Shown here in pieces: positions 23,182 through 33,699 of a DNA stretch of 64,000 bases. This DNA is from Allium sativum. Lineage: Eukaryota; Streptophyta; Magnoliopsida; Asparagales; Amaryllidaceae. The stretch covers positions 491,500,453 through 491,564,452 of the forward strand of contig CM060923.1 in the NCBI GenBank assembly GCA_030737875.1, written 5' to 3'. A program made the position numbers and the translations under genes. Every line of letters begins with the position of its first letter. The stretch's first letter is position 1. The notes beneath the pieces were generated by a model. The model was given only the letters and a program-made list of their open reading frames with translations, made no database searches and was not told the origin of the DNA.

Positions 23182-23430
23182 TGTTAATGCTAAATGAATT
23201 CTAGATTTATTATATTTCGTCTGTTATGTATAATACATGGGCTCGTCCTATATATCTTTTATTTACTCAAGCCCAAATATAATTTGTATTATATACATGG
23301 GTCACGACAAATCATTACAATGTACAAATCATTGCATCTCCGTGTCAATACAATTTCTCTCTGCCTCACCATTATATTCTTGAATCCTAAACAATATTTC
23401 TTACATCAAATCTATATCGAAACATTAATA
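23182..23430 (+). repeat. Copia 3' LTR, 249 bp
   Basis: Runs from TGTTAATG to CATTAATA and is followed by the target duplication ACTTC (23431-23435). It is uninterrupted and defines the LTR ends used for the split 5' copy. Confidence 0.94.
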
Positions 23431-23435
23431 ACTTC

Positions 23436-23690
23436 AGAATCTAAATTGTGTTTGTATGGTCATCCAATTTCCATTGTATATTTAGTTACCATTTTATTTT
23501 CAAGGAAAAAGATACACAAAAATTGAATGAAATACTCGAGACGTCGGTTAGATATTATCATATAAGCAGTAACCGTTGCATTCATTACTTTTTATTTTTC
23601 CCACTATGCCAGTTGTAATATAGATGTTCTTATTTCCTAGTGCGTGATTGTTGACTGTCTTTTTGGCAAAGCAGTCACATGTCAAGATTA
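23436..23690. other. Flanking DNA between elements
   Basis: Nothing recognised. The left boundary of the next LTR element could not be fixed and may lie in this stretch. Confidence 0.4.
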
Positions 23691-24715
23691 TGGTTAGAGG
23701 TGCGCTCAAGTTTTGAGAACATCATTGGAAAACCCAAAGCTATTTGGTCGAGGTCGCAATGTGTTTGGAAAAGGTTGGAAATATCGTCGATTCCCGAAAT
23801 ATTCGTTGTTGGATTGGAAAAGTCGCTGATAAACTTAAAAAAACTGGCATGGTAAAAATACGTGATTGATTCGGTCCGATCAGCTCAAAATCTTTGAGTG
23901 CTTCGGTTCGATCACATGACAAAACTCATTGAGGTAAAATGTTTGGATTTTGGTAAATTCTGGTTTCGCTCACTCAAACAGTGCTAATCGGCATGGCACA
24001 ATCAGCAAAAATGTCGGGTACAACTCAATCTGGAACTCTTGCAAATTCAAGATTTAGCACAACAAAATCAAGTGATTAGCATGGTAAAAATGAGAAAAAT
24101 CATGTGCGCACATCGGCCCTGGCAAAGGCTTGGATTTGGCAAGGGAGCTTTGGTTCGGATCAGGCAAGATTTCGAATCCCAAGATCACATCTAATCAGAT
24201 TTGAAATTATAGGCCGATCACTTCATGTCACCGCTCGCACACAGGGGATTCCGCATCCCCACTTTCGTACCTGGTCACATCTGGCACTTCGAAAATACAT
24301 GTGAATCCCGGGATACGATGAGAATCCATCGAGTGCGCATCGGTGTTTCGGCATGCGAATTCTTGGTTTGCCGACGAGATATGAAATCCCCACGAAGGAC
24401 CTGGCAACTCGAAATCTCAGGATCGCATCAGGGGGCGATGCGAAATTCCCATGTGTGAAGCAGTGATCGGGATATGAAATTTGGAGCGCGACCAAGATGC
24501 AAAGTGGCCAGGAAATTTGGAATGATCGAAATAACGTGCGGATCATTCAGTTTGGCCTGAGTGACTCGGCTTGGGCAATGATTTTGGGGATACGAAATAC
24601 TATGGCTTCGAGATGCATTTTTTTCTGTCATGACATATTTTTTGCCACTTTTTCGGGATGCGGATTCCCCACCCCTCGAGATATGAAATTCGAGATGATG
24701 CCTCCAAACCTCACC

Positions 24716-24723
24716 TATAAATA
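24716..24723 (+). promoter_or_regulatory. TATA box of the presumed LTR promoter
   Basis: TATAAATA followed by CCCC, in a GC-richer setting about 570 bases before the primer-site-like motif. This is a strong match to plant TATA boxes, inside a region interpreted as an LTR. Confidence 0.6.
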
Positions 24724-25289
24724 CCCCTTGCTTGGCATTCTAAGAGGTTGATATATTTGGACTTTGGCTACACTTTGACATATGGGATTGGAGCTCCAAA
24801 GCATAATTAATGGCTTTCATTGTCATTTCCATGGCTTTTGGACATCTCTTGGACTTGTAAACTTCCTGTAGAAGTTTGCCTGCGACTTTTTGGCATTCAC
24901 TTGTACTTTTAGAGCATATTTGGACATTTTTTGATATTCTTGGATATTGAAGCTTCTTCTTGGACATTATTGCTCATGCCAACGCACTTTGGCTCAACGA
25001 AGAAGAAGAACAAGGGAATTTTGATCAAAGTTTAGAATTAACAAGGCATTTGTTGTTTTATTATACAACTTTGTACATTCAGATTGTCCGAACTTGGATA
25101 AACATTGAAATCGATAAATATATGATGAATGATTACTATAAAATGGGCGTAGGCATTAGTATCGAACCGCTATAGAAGTTGTGCGTCTCTTTCCATTTCT
25201 TGTACTTTGGATATTCAGATTTTTAGTTTACTACTAAACTTACACTTGGGGATTAGCATGCGTAAATAACTAATTTCTCATGTCAATAC

Positions 25290-25310
25290 TTTGGCGTTCC
25301 AAGAAGGGGG
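25290..25310 (+). promoter_or_regulatory. Possible primer binding site
   Basis: TTTGGCGTTCC followed by AAGAAGGGGG resembles the TTTGGCG...GGGG form of Tat/Athila-group primer sites. It lies after a CATGTCA that could end an LTR and about 145 bases before the gag-like ATG. Confidence 0.4.
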
Positions 25311-25434
25311 CACAACGACTTCGACTTCGGCTTTGATTCTCAGATTTTGTCTTTAGGTTTGGTTTTGGATTTCAACTTTGGTTTCTTATCACAGATTTGA
25401 CTTTGTTTCGAAAATAGATCTCTCTCTTTTCATC

Positions 25435-26150
25435 ATGGTTAAGTGGAAAAAGCTCGAAGCTATTGCTGAGGCTTAAGGTACTGGATGTGAAGGAAGTCAA
25501 GAACGTTCTTCGACCGGGAATCCCTTGAACTTTGTTACTCTAGAGGATGTGGACGAAATCGTTAAGGGTTTAGATACGGATTTGAACGCTCAACTCGAGC
25601 GATAGGAGGAAGCGATGACTAATTTTCTTGCTTGGATCGAGGCTAGACTTTGAAGTGCTGGAAGGCCGACGGGCCAGACAGAAATTATCGAGACAAGCAC
25701 TAGTGTTCCGCAAGTAGAGACTCGGGATTTGGGGCAACCCTACAAACTAATTGGCAAGTGACACCATTCCTCGGACCAGTTCCGTTCCTAGTACACTCTG
25801 AGGTAAAACCTCTAATCCTTACATCGCTCCAGTCCGTGACACTTTGCTTGGTCAAGTTGTGGGTTCCTATGTTGGTAATGTGGTCCAAGCACCTTTGCGT
25901 GCATGTTTGGATGATAGCACTCCCATTGTTCCAGAAGTAAGGATTATGCTCGATGCAGATCCTCAAGTTGGGATTCAATCGGATGTCCTTCCCGCAAATC
26001 AACCATTTGCTAACATGGAATTAAACACTAGGGGAACCAGTGTAGCTTTGGATAATTTGAATATGTTTTTCACTTTTGGTAATGGATCCCAAATTGCATA
26101 TATTACTCGTCGATATGCTTGAAGTGGTGCCTCTTGTTCAGATTTGGATT
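25435..26150 (+). pseudogene. Gag-like ORF, degenerate
   Basis: From the ATG at 25435 the frame reads MVKWKKLEAIAEA, a stop, then NFVTLEDVDEIVKGL and further acidic/basic residues, with in-frame stops near 25474, 25603 and 25652. All three stop codons sit where single-base changes of sense codons would place them. After a frame change near 25755-25820 it continues TLLGQVVGSYVGNVVQAPLR and later LDNLNMFFTFGNGSQ. Position after the primer-site-like motif suggests gag. No zinc knuckle is present before the sequence is cut at 26165, and I do not recognise the subfamily. Confidence 0.45.
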
Positions 26151-26165
26151 GTGTCACTCATAGTC

Positions 26166-29100
26166 TGTAACGACCCAGATAATTCGATGCTCGAATTTTC
26201 AATAATAATACATAATCTTGTATTACTAGCCAAAAATCCAAGTATTGAAAACCCAGATTGTTAATAGAAATAAGTTAGAGGGTGAGAAGAGAAAGAAAGA
26301 AATATTAGAATTGAAGAATATAAAGATCAGAGTCTCACAGCAGAACGAATAAAATATAATATATCAAAACTCTTTACACAAAAGGAATTGTAAATATATG
26401 ATTACAACACCATAGCACACATACATTTCAATACAACACACATACACAACAGAATAATAACTTATTACCAGAAAATACTGATATACGTCTTGACTTCAGT
26501 TTCCTCCTAAAGCTCCAAACGAAACCTAACCTGATAATATACTTTGTTTGACCCGAGCGCATTTAAAGCAAAGCAAAATTCACCCGAATCGGTCTGGAAT
26601 ATTTTCAGTGATAAATTCATAACATAACAACTTGTTTAACTTTAGAAAATCCTTTGAAAGAAAAAAGATAATTATAAGACCAGTCCAGACATAAACACGA
26701 ACGTTTTTACCTTATGATAAGCCAAAATAATTTTTATATATATCAAAATTTGGTGATATTATAATAGCGTCTATCAAACTACAAATAAATAACCATCTAG
26801 CAGAAATCTTGCATCTCATGCTCCATAGATTTAGTATATAATAAAAAACTGCATCGCTCGTATTGTAGTTTGCATTCCCAACATGACAAGGTGTGGGACC
26901 ACCTTCCGAAAGTGTATCTCTAGAGAGCAATTCACTAGGGTTCAACAAGAACATCTTGTATTCCTGCCACACATGGACAACCACTCATTCTGCTTGAGTG
27001 TATCAAATATATTGTCACCATGGTTGGTAGTGACCCAAACCATATTCCCGCAAGATAGGAAACGACAGAAGAATAATAAATAAAATTTCTTTAGATCGGC
27101 AACAGTACACTCTAATAGGAATGACACACAAAGCCATGCTGCCTACCCGATTTCTGTTATTTTCTGGTTGATGAGACTTGAGGTTACGATTTACCTTTTC
27201 AGAATATCACATCATTTTCCACTTTGAATGCCACATTGTTAGATCCATCAAATCACTAATTGACATCCACAAAAATACTTTTGGTGTTAAGCTGAGAGAA
27301 GGTGTCTTCTCCACCACCCAACAGAAGTATGTTTGTAAAAAACAGTCTACGTGACCCTTAGGAAATACTCTGTCAGACATTCATCCATAAATTCATCTCG
27401 AAACAGGATAAACCAAAGGCACCCTTCTACCACATCCTATATGGGAATTACCCCCAAGGATTTGTAGCGAGAAGTCCTTGCACTCCGAAGATTTCAATCA
27501 CAACAAAATCACTGTCGAAATAACCCTGGTTGTAAGTCAGAGAAATTGAACGAGTAGTTCTTCCGCTCATGAAGATCCCCGGTCTTCATTGCTCCATCTT
27601 TATAATCTATAGATTAGTTTTCGAACGCATAGTTGGTTCGAAGTGGTTTTGGGTCTAGTTCCCTTCCCGGTCTCTTCGAACTAACTCGCCGAAAGTCCAA
27701 ACAATATGCATTTATAGTTGGGGTTTTAATTATCAAATCAAACAGTATAGATCAGTATTTCAGCAGCTCAGTCCCATTTATTAAACCATCCATTAAAAAC
27801 CATTTTATTTTAAAATTGATTCTATAACTTATTCTAACAAACCTCTTTGATTTTCCATTACTCGAAAACAACACCAATACTTATCCCTTTTAACATAAAT
27901 ATATCAAAAAAACTCGTTTCTGTATTTCCTTTTACCTCGAAACTGTCGCTATAATCTTCCAATCCCATTTATTTCCCAAAACCCTTTTGTATTTCCTTTG
28001 CACGGGAAATATCGTTATATATATTCCCAAAATTCCCTTTATTTCCTTTGCTTTGAAATATTTTTGTAAATATTCACAAAATCTCCTTTTTACTTCGTAT
28101 ACCATTACAAATTGATATCATCTCTTGATAATAGTGAAGTCGTTCAATTTGGGGTATTGTAACTACCTCTCAAACCTTGATCAACAACGTTCTCATCTTG
28201 AGATAGATAATGGTTTGTAATTCAAAACCAATATTACTTATAATATCAACAACCCTTATTTTCTATTTTTTCCAAAATATGGTTTTATAATCCATATTCT
28301 TACTTTTGAAAATTACCGTCAATCATGACCATTTATACTTCTTTCATTGATTAAGTAAAATGTTTACCAAACACTTAACTTTTTCTCATTAAAATCTTTT
28401 TACATAATTCTATTTATAATTTAAATTATATTATAATAATCCACTTACCAAATACTTTATCCAAGACTATTTAACATCGTATTATAAACTCAACCTTGGA
28501 TTCAAGTACTAAAATCTATATATCCATTTCTTCCCCAAAATCCGTTAGCATCTTATTATATCTTTTAATTTACTAACATCCCTTTTGTCACATTCTTTTA
28601 TAACTTGTTCATAAGCTTGGATCATAACATCCCTTTTTAAATTCAACTAAATTCCTTTATAGACTCGATTAATCTTTAAATTAATTCCATTTAAAAAGTA
28701 TTTACTTAAATTTTTTATCAGATAAAATTGTAATTTACTTAATTATTGAAGTAAAAGTAGTTTACTCAATTAGAAATAAGTTAATTAATCACTTTTCAAA
28801 ATAAACTATTAAACGATACTTAACTATATTAATGATTTCTAAAAATCCTTAAAACATCGTTAAATAAAAGATAAATTACATTTAAGAAATCTTATTACAT
28901 TGAACGACTATTTGTTAAGCTATTTTTATTAGATTAGTTGACAAATTAATCTAATAACCGTTTCCAATTAAAACAGCTGACTTGGTCAACTTGAAACCAC
29001 AAATTAACTTATTAATTGATTTCAATTAATCCCTTTCTCTTAAATAATTTAATATCATCACTTAATTTTTTTTTATAAAACAATTACCCCTAAATTATTA

Positions 29101-29520
29101 ATCGTAAGGTTAATTTCTAACTTCATTGTTTATAAACTTATTAAACGTTAGAAAAGCCAAATAAAATATTAAATAATAGAAAAACTTCTATTTTTATATG
29201 AAATATAATTTAAAACTTTGCTTCAGTTATATAAAATAAATTTCATAACTTCAATTGCGGTAATTTGCCTAACGGCAATAAATGTCTTTAGACGGGTTTT
29301 AGGCCATCCACTGCCAACCACTTAATCAATACTATTTATTGATTAAAACACAACGATCCTCGAATTTAAATTCAACGACCAAAATCCAATCAACAATCAA
29401 TGTCCAATTCATATATAACGTTTCTTGTGATGAACAATTCATATATAATAATATGAAAGATAAACAACATACAATTTAATTGAGGAATCCAGTTGGATCC
29501 CTCCAACTTGTTCTTCCGTG
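26166..29520 (-). mobile_element. Giant LTR-like sequence, minus strand, right end not found
   Basis: Begins TGTAACGACCCAGATAATTC, nearly the start of the solo LTR at 15192. In the same order and spacing it carries TTTTACCTTATGATAA (about 26707-26720) and the GAAGA/TCTTC hairpin (27571-27587), here about 1.4 kb from the left end as in the solo LTRs at 15192 and 41985. It is therefore a minus-strand member of the group. The sequence from 27800 to 29300 is very AT-rich. I could not find a GTTACA-type end followed by TAGTC, the expected duplication of 26161-26165, so it is probably truncated or recombined; the end given is approximate. Confidence 0.6.
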
Positions 29521-30235
29521 CGTCACAACTCAATATAATAGCATAAGAATATAAATTTCTAATAAACACATTTAAATGACGGAATTATAATTATCGACTG
29601 CCAGAAAAGGATTTTTTAATAAATTGAATACCATTTAAATAAAAGATATAAAATCTTCAAAAGAAAATTATTTAAAAATCAAATAGTTTATAACATTTTA
29701 CAAAATTGGGTTCATCAAGTTTCTCTTCTCGAAAGCTTTGCGATGACATGTTTTTGTTAAGCTCGGTCTAATTCTTTTATAGCAGTTGAAATGAAAGCAG
29801 GCAGATGGTTTCTTTTGATGTCATGTTCCTTCATTTTATATAGGCATGGAATAAAAGAAAGAAAAATCGTATTTTTTTTTTGTAAAGCTTCGACCATAAG
29901 TTTCAAACATGTGCTTAGATAAGATAATGGCAGTGTATCCATGTGCAGGCGAATGGTTTGAAACAAGATAGCACATGGTTTTGCCAGTGAGCAGAAGTTT
30001 CAAAGATTTTCGTTGAGCAGACATGCACATGGATAGAATACGGTAGGAATTGTTCGTCGCTTTCTAAGAATTAGAAAAGCACGAATTTTAAAGTAAATTC
30101 TGCAAGAGCACAGATCGTGTAATATGCAGGTTGAATCACAGGGAGACAAATTAAAAATTATTATTTATAGAATTTCATGGGCGAGTTAGACGACTTTTGA
30201 GATTTGGTTGAAAATAGAACAATTGAAATTGCAAT
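29521..30235. other. AT-rich DNA, origin unclear
   Basis: It could belong to the preceding LTR-like sequence or to a minus-strand LTR of the next remnant. Short minus-strand open frames at 29757-30030 show no familiar motif. Confidence 0.35.
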
Positions 30236-30410
30236 AATTAGGATTATCATTGAAACTAATCAAACGATTAATCACTAATGAAAGTAAATTGCAAAACATG
30301 AATAAAAATGCAGAAAATAAAAGTGCAGAATAGAAATAACAACAGAAATAAAATTAGGATTATCGTTGAAACTAATCAAACGATTAATCACCAATGAAAA
30401 TAAATGTAAA
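30236..30410. repeat. Two-copy tandem repeat, about 115 bp apart
   Basis: A block beginning ATTAGGATTATCATTGAAAC and continuing through AATCAAACGATTAATCAC occurs near 30238 and again, with a few differences, near 30353. The block also includes a short inverted pair around GATTA/TAATC. Confidence 0.85.
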
Positions 30411-30942
30411 ATACAACTAGTACTCTACCAAATCTAATTGTGTAGATGGTACTAGTTGCTAGAAAATAGAAAAATGTAGAAAATAAAAAGAAGAAGAAGA
30501 ACTTTGTTAATGGAGAAGAAGATAGAAAATGGGATGGTGGCTACAATGAGATTACATGGGTATTTATAGGAGATAGCCAACCTAAACCCTAATTACAAAT
30601 TGGCCTTAGTTATTTCAAGTAAGTTCTAGGCCTTTGTTATATCAAGTGAGTTTTAGGCCTTTTCTCCTTTTCTCTTGCAAGCCTCCTTTGATTTGTAATG
30701 TGCATGAGATTTCTACTAATTATTTTCTTGTCCAACAACAACTAGATGTGAGATCTTCATCTGCAAATCTTCAAATGCAAATATACAACAGTTTGATCTC
30801 AATTTCTCTATTTTTCTGACTGCATGCGGCTTGGTTGGAATATCTGTAAAAGTGACATAAAAAATACCCAAGTAATATTTATTTATATTCAAAAGATAAG
30901 ATATAAGAGTATAAAATAAACACATTTCTATGTTAATCGAAT
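30411..30942 (-). other. Possible minus-strand 3' LTR region
   Basis: It lies immediately downstream, in the minus-strand sense, of a polypurine tract at 30943-30957. It should therefore be LTR if that tract is real. No matching second LTR was recognised, so the boundaries stay open. Confidence 0.35.
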
Positions 30943-30980
30943 ACCCCCACACTTATCTTTTACTCGTCCTCGAGTAAAAC
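30943..30980 (-). promoter_or_regulatory. Polypurine tract of a minus-strand LTR element
   Basis: In reverse complement this reads CTCGAGGACGAG, then an A-rich stretch, then TAAGTGTGGGGGT. The combination of GAGGACGAG and AGTGTGGGGG before an LTR is common in plant Ty3/gypsy elements. It marks a minus-strand element whose internal region extends to the right. Confidence 0.55.
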
Positions 30981-32008
30981 AAAAATTAAAAACTAACTAG
31001 ATAGGTCACACTTTCATAGGAAACATGATTGCATTGAGCGTATGCAACAAGCCATTAAACCTCTAGGTGTCCCTAATAGGACGAGTGGTGTCTCGTGAGG
31101 GTTTTCAGCGGATACTACCCACAAAATCCAAATGCAGTATGCTATGACTCTAATGTAACTACATGAATGCAAAGGATTTATGCAATTGAAAACAAAAATT
31201 GAAAACACGACTTATTTCAGGAAAGTGGTACAATAAATTAAGTTAACAATTTCTAGTCAGTTGATTTTATTTTAGATATCTCAACTTGTCACAAATTTTC
31301 AATATAAATCAAGTTTTCAAATGTTATGTTCTAGTTCAGCCAGTTAGTTCGGTTGATAACATAGTGCAGCCATGAAATAAATTCTTAGTTTGCTTGTCAC
31401 AGTTTGTAAAGTGGTATTCTAATTTCCTTGTGTATGGCTAGTCAAATCAATAAGGTCAAGAAGTGCTTGGGCTTCATCGCTTATTCTCCATCTCTATAAA
31501 AATTGAAATTTATGATTAATTACATACACATAACTTAAAAGACCAAGGTATACCATGCATACACTGCCTTGCAGACTGACGGAGAGTTGGGACAGAGCTT
31601 GGCGGATTGTGCAGACCGACGTTGACTTTGTCAACAACATGTCGGTAATCCTTAGGTGTCCAACTCATAAAATGAGACCAAGATATACCAACGCTGACTT
31701 TGTCAACAACATGTTGGATAGAGCTTGGTGGGTTTGCACACCAACGCTAGATATACAAGAAATGTTGGATACCCTTGGATTACTATTATTATTATTGAAA
31801 ATACAAGAATAAGAGAGAGTTAAGCGAATTCAGCTTAACACAACTTAGTTTTAAAGACTCAAAAAGCCAATATAAGTATTTTAAGTCCTCCACTCATAAA
31901 ACAAAGACTACAATTTAGAATAAACTTTATGGCCATCACCTAAGAATCTCCCTATGTACCGGTTACGCTAATATCCCTCAAAATTCAACTTTTCATCATA
32001 TTTCTTAT
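30981..32008 (-). other. Internal non-coding part of the older minus-strand element, left piece
   Basis: Continuous in origin with 50762 onward, because the giant-LTR element was inserted at TCGAT. It holds an imperfect repeat in which GACTTTGTCAACAACATGT recurs (about 31624 and 31694), each copy followed by TGG- or CGG-type words. No open frame of note. Confidence 0.5.
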
Positions 32009-32013
32009 TCGAT
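32009..32013. repeat. Left target-site duplication of the giant-LTR element
   Basis: TCGAT here and TCGAT at 50757-50761, directly outside TGTAACAACC and CGTTACA. Confidence 0.92.
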
Positions 32014-32898
32014 TGTAACAACCAGGAAATTCTGAACCAATTTAAAATTTTTATTTTAGAAATTTTGATGGATTTTTAATATTGAAAATGATTTATTTTA
32101 AATAATAACGACTAAAAATTTATTTAAATCGAATTTGGAACGAAATTTTTTATTTTAATTATAAAAGGAGTTTAAAATAGCGCGGTAGTTTGAAAATTTG
32201 AATTCAAACGTTGACTGACTGTACAGAATGCAAAATAAATCGGATTTCTGTAAAACAAAAAATATTTAAATCTATTTAAAAATATATTTCGAAGGAATCT
32301 AAAAAATTGAAATTTCATAGCGGGAATCAAAAGTTACGGCCAATTGAATATTCAGAATAGTCGCTGTAGAATTTAATATAATATATAGCCCTTAAAAATA
32401 GTCATTTTACCAACGACCTCCGTTTTCGACGAAACCATTTTTGTTGGAACCGGAATGTCAAATTATTGCTAGGTTTCAATTTTCATAATTTTTAGAATTA
32501 ATATGTGAGCGTGGTAAAAGAAAATGTGTTTTGTCAATTTCAGTCAAATTCGATCGACTAGAAAATGGCTATTTTTCAAACGGTCTTCAAATTCGACGAA
32601 ATTAGTTTGTTAGGACCATATCGTCAAATCATAACTAGAAATAATTTTTCTAGAATTTTTCGAGTCAGTATGTGGCCCCGGCAAATTTAAATGTACGATC
32701 AAATTAAATAATTAAATGTTTTATATTTTAATTCAAAGAAAAGTGGGCTGAAACGATCGAATGGGCTGGTGAGACCTAGTCCATTGTATTCGGAATGGGG
32801 ATATTTGGCTAGGGGCAACAATAGCTGGGTTGGATTTGGGGTTGGTATCGATTAACGGGCTTTTTCAGATTTAAAGAATTAAAATAATATTTAATTAT

Positions 32899-32940
32899 AC
32901 ATATATATATATATATATGCATTTCCAAACCCTAACCCTA
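32899..32940 (+). promoter_or_regulatory. Candidate LTR promoter with telobox-like motif
   Basis: A TA-rich stretch is followed by GCATTTCC and AAACCCTAACCCTA, an exact telobox-type word. The same arrangement stands in the 3' LTR (39335-39371). Its place between the AT-rich start and the GC-rich block suits a TATA region and transcription start. This is inferred from position only. Confidence 0.45.
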
Positions 32941-33699
32941 TTTAGACCTCAGCCGCCAGTGACTGAAACAAGGGCCATGAATGTTCGAAATTCAAATCCA
33001 AATTATCCTCAATCCATGCAATAAATTTCTGAAGTTATTAAACAGAAATGAAAGAGCGTTTTGCGATCTTTAAATCCATACAACTAAGGTCTGAAATCGT
33101 GGAGTGTTGAACGAGATTTATAGCCACAAAGGCAGTGCGCTCGCATGCATTTCTGGGCCAGAGGAGAGGTGCGAAATCGATGCTATTACTGGCGGTGGAA
33201 GAGGTTGGAACGGGTTTCCTCGAGGCGTTGTCAGATCTGGTGGTGAAGGCATGTAGAGTGCGCGGTGGTGGGTTTTTGTTCTGAGCGGTTTTGGGTTCGT
33301 AAGAACCTGGAGGAAGACGTAAAGAAGAACACGATAGTGAAGGAGAAAGAAAGGGAGGTGGGTCCGATATTTTTCCAAGTAAAAATTGAACGATTCGAAG
33401 TGCGTTGGAAACCTCTTGACGAGATCTACGTGATGGAACAGACCAGATCTGAAACGGAGCACTTTGGAAATTCAGGAAAATTCGATTATGAACTATTCAG
33501 AATTAAAAACACTGTGAGATTTCTATTTTTAATAATTAATTAAAATTTAATTACTATCTCGCTATTTAAATCGATGTATGTATGAAATGGAATCAGATCT
33601 GTGATGTTGAGATTGAAAAGTATTGTTTGTTGTTCGTGTTGATTGCAATGTTCATGTTGTTAGATCCCGATCTAGAATTAAAATTCTTTCTCTGATCTG

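Larger units (their letters stand above)
12190..23430 (+). mobile_element. Ty1/copia LTR retrotransposon, complete but dead, with two nested insertions
   Basis: Two LTRs of about 249 bp (12190-12746, interrupted by a MITE, and 23182-23430), a tRNA-Met primer site, gag, protease, integrase, reverse transcriptase and RNase H in copia order, a polypurine tract, and a 5-bp target duplication ACTTC. The unit spans 11.2 kb, but removing the 301-bp hAT MITE and the 5,330-bp solo LTR leaves roughly 5.6 kb, normal for copia. All coding domains carry stops or frameshifts, and key protease and RT residues are changed. The two LTRs differ visibly at scattered positions, so the insertion is not recent. 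Confidence 0.95.
23691..26165 (+). mobile_element. 5' part of an LTR retrotransposon, possibly Tat/Athila group
   Basis: A region with higher GC and repeated GAAAT/GCGGATTCCCC words leads to a TATA box at 24716-24723. A primer-site-like TTTGGCGTTCC..AAGGGGG motif lies at 25290-25310, and a decayed gag-like ORF follows. The order promoter, primer site, gag fits the 5' half of an LTR element. TTTGGCG followed by a G-rich end recalls Tat/Athila primer sites, but the match is loose. The left LTR end is undefined. The right side is cut at 26165 by another LTR-like sequence beginning TGTAACGACC, and I did not find the rest. Confidence 0.5.

Noticed and set aside
28150..28170. GGTATTGTAACTACC as the start of a further giant LTR
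   Set aside because: The following sequence lacks the ACC-AATTTAAAA start or any shared block, and no duplication was found.
31200..31235. GGAAAGTGGTACA as the right end of the LTR-like sequence starting at 26166
   Set aside because: The following bases are ATAAA, while TAGTC is required by the left flank.
32927..32940. Interstitial telomere repeat
   Set aside because: Only two units, at the same place in both LTRs; better seen as a telobox-like promoter word.
33118..33462. A 114-codon minus-strand frame present at equal length at 39549-39893
   Set aside because: The two copies sit in the two LTRs of one element and are duplicates by descent, and the frame is antisense to the element. GC-rich composition explains the open frame.
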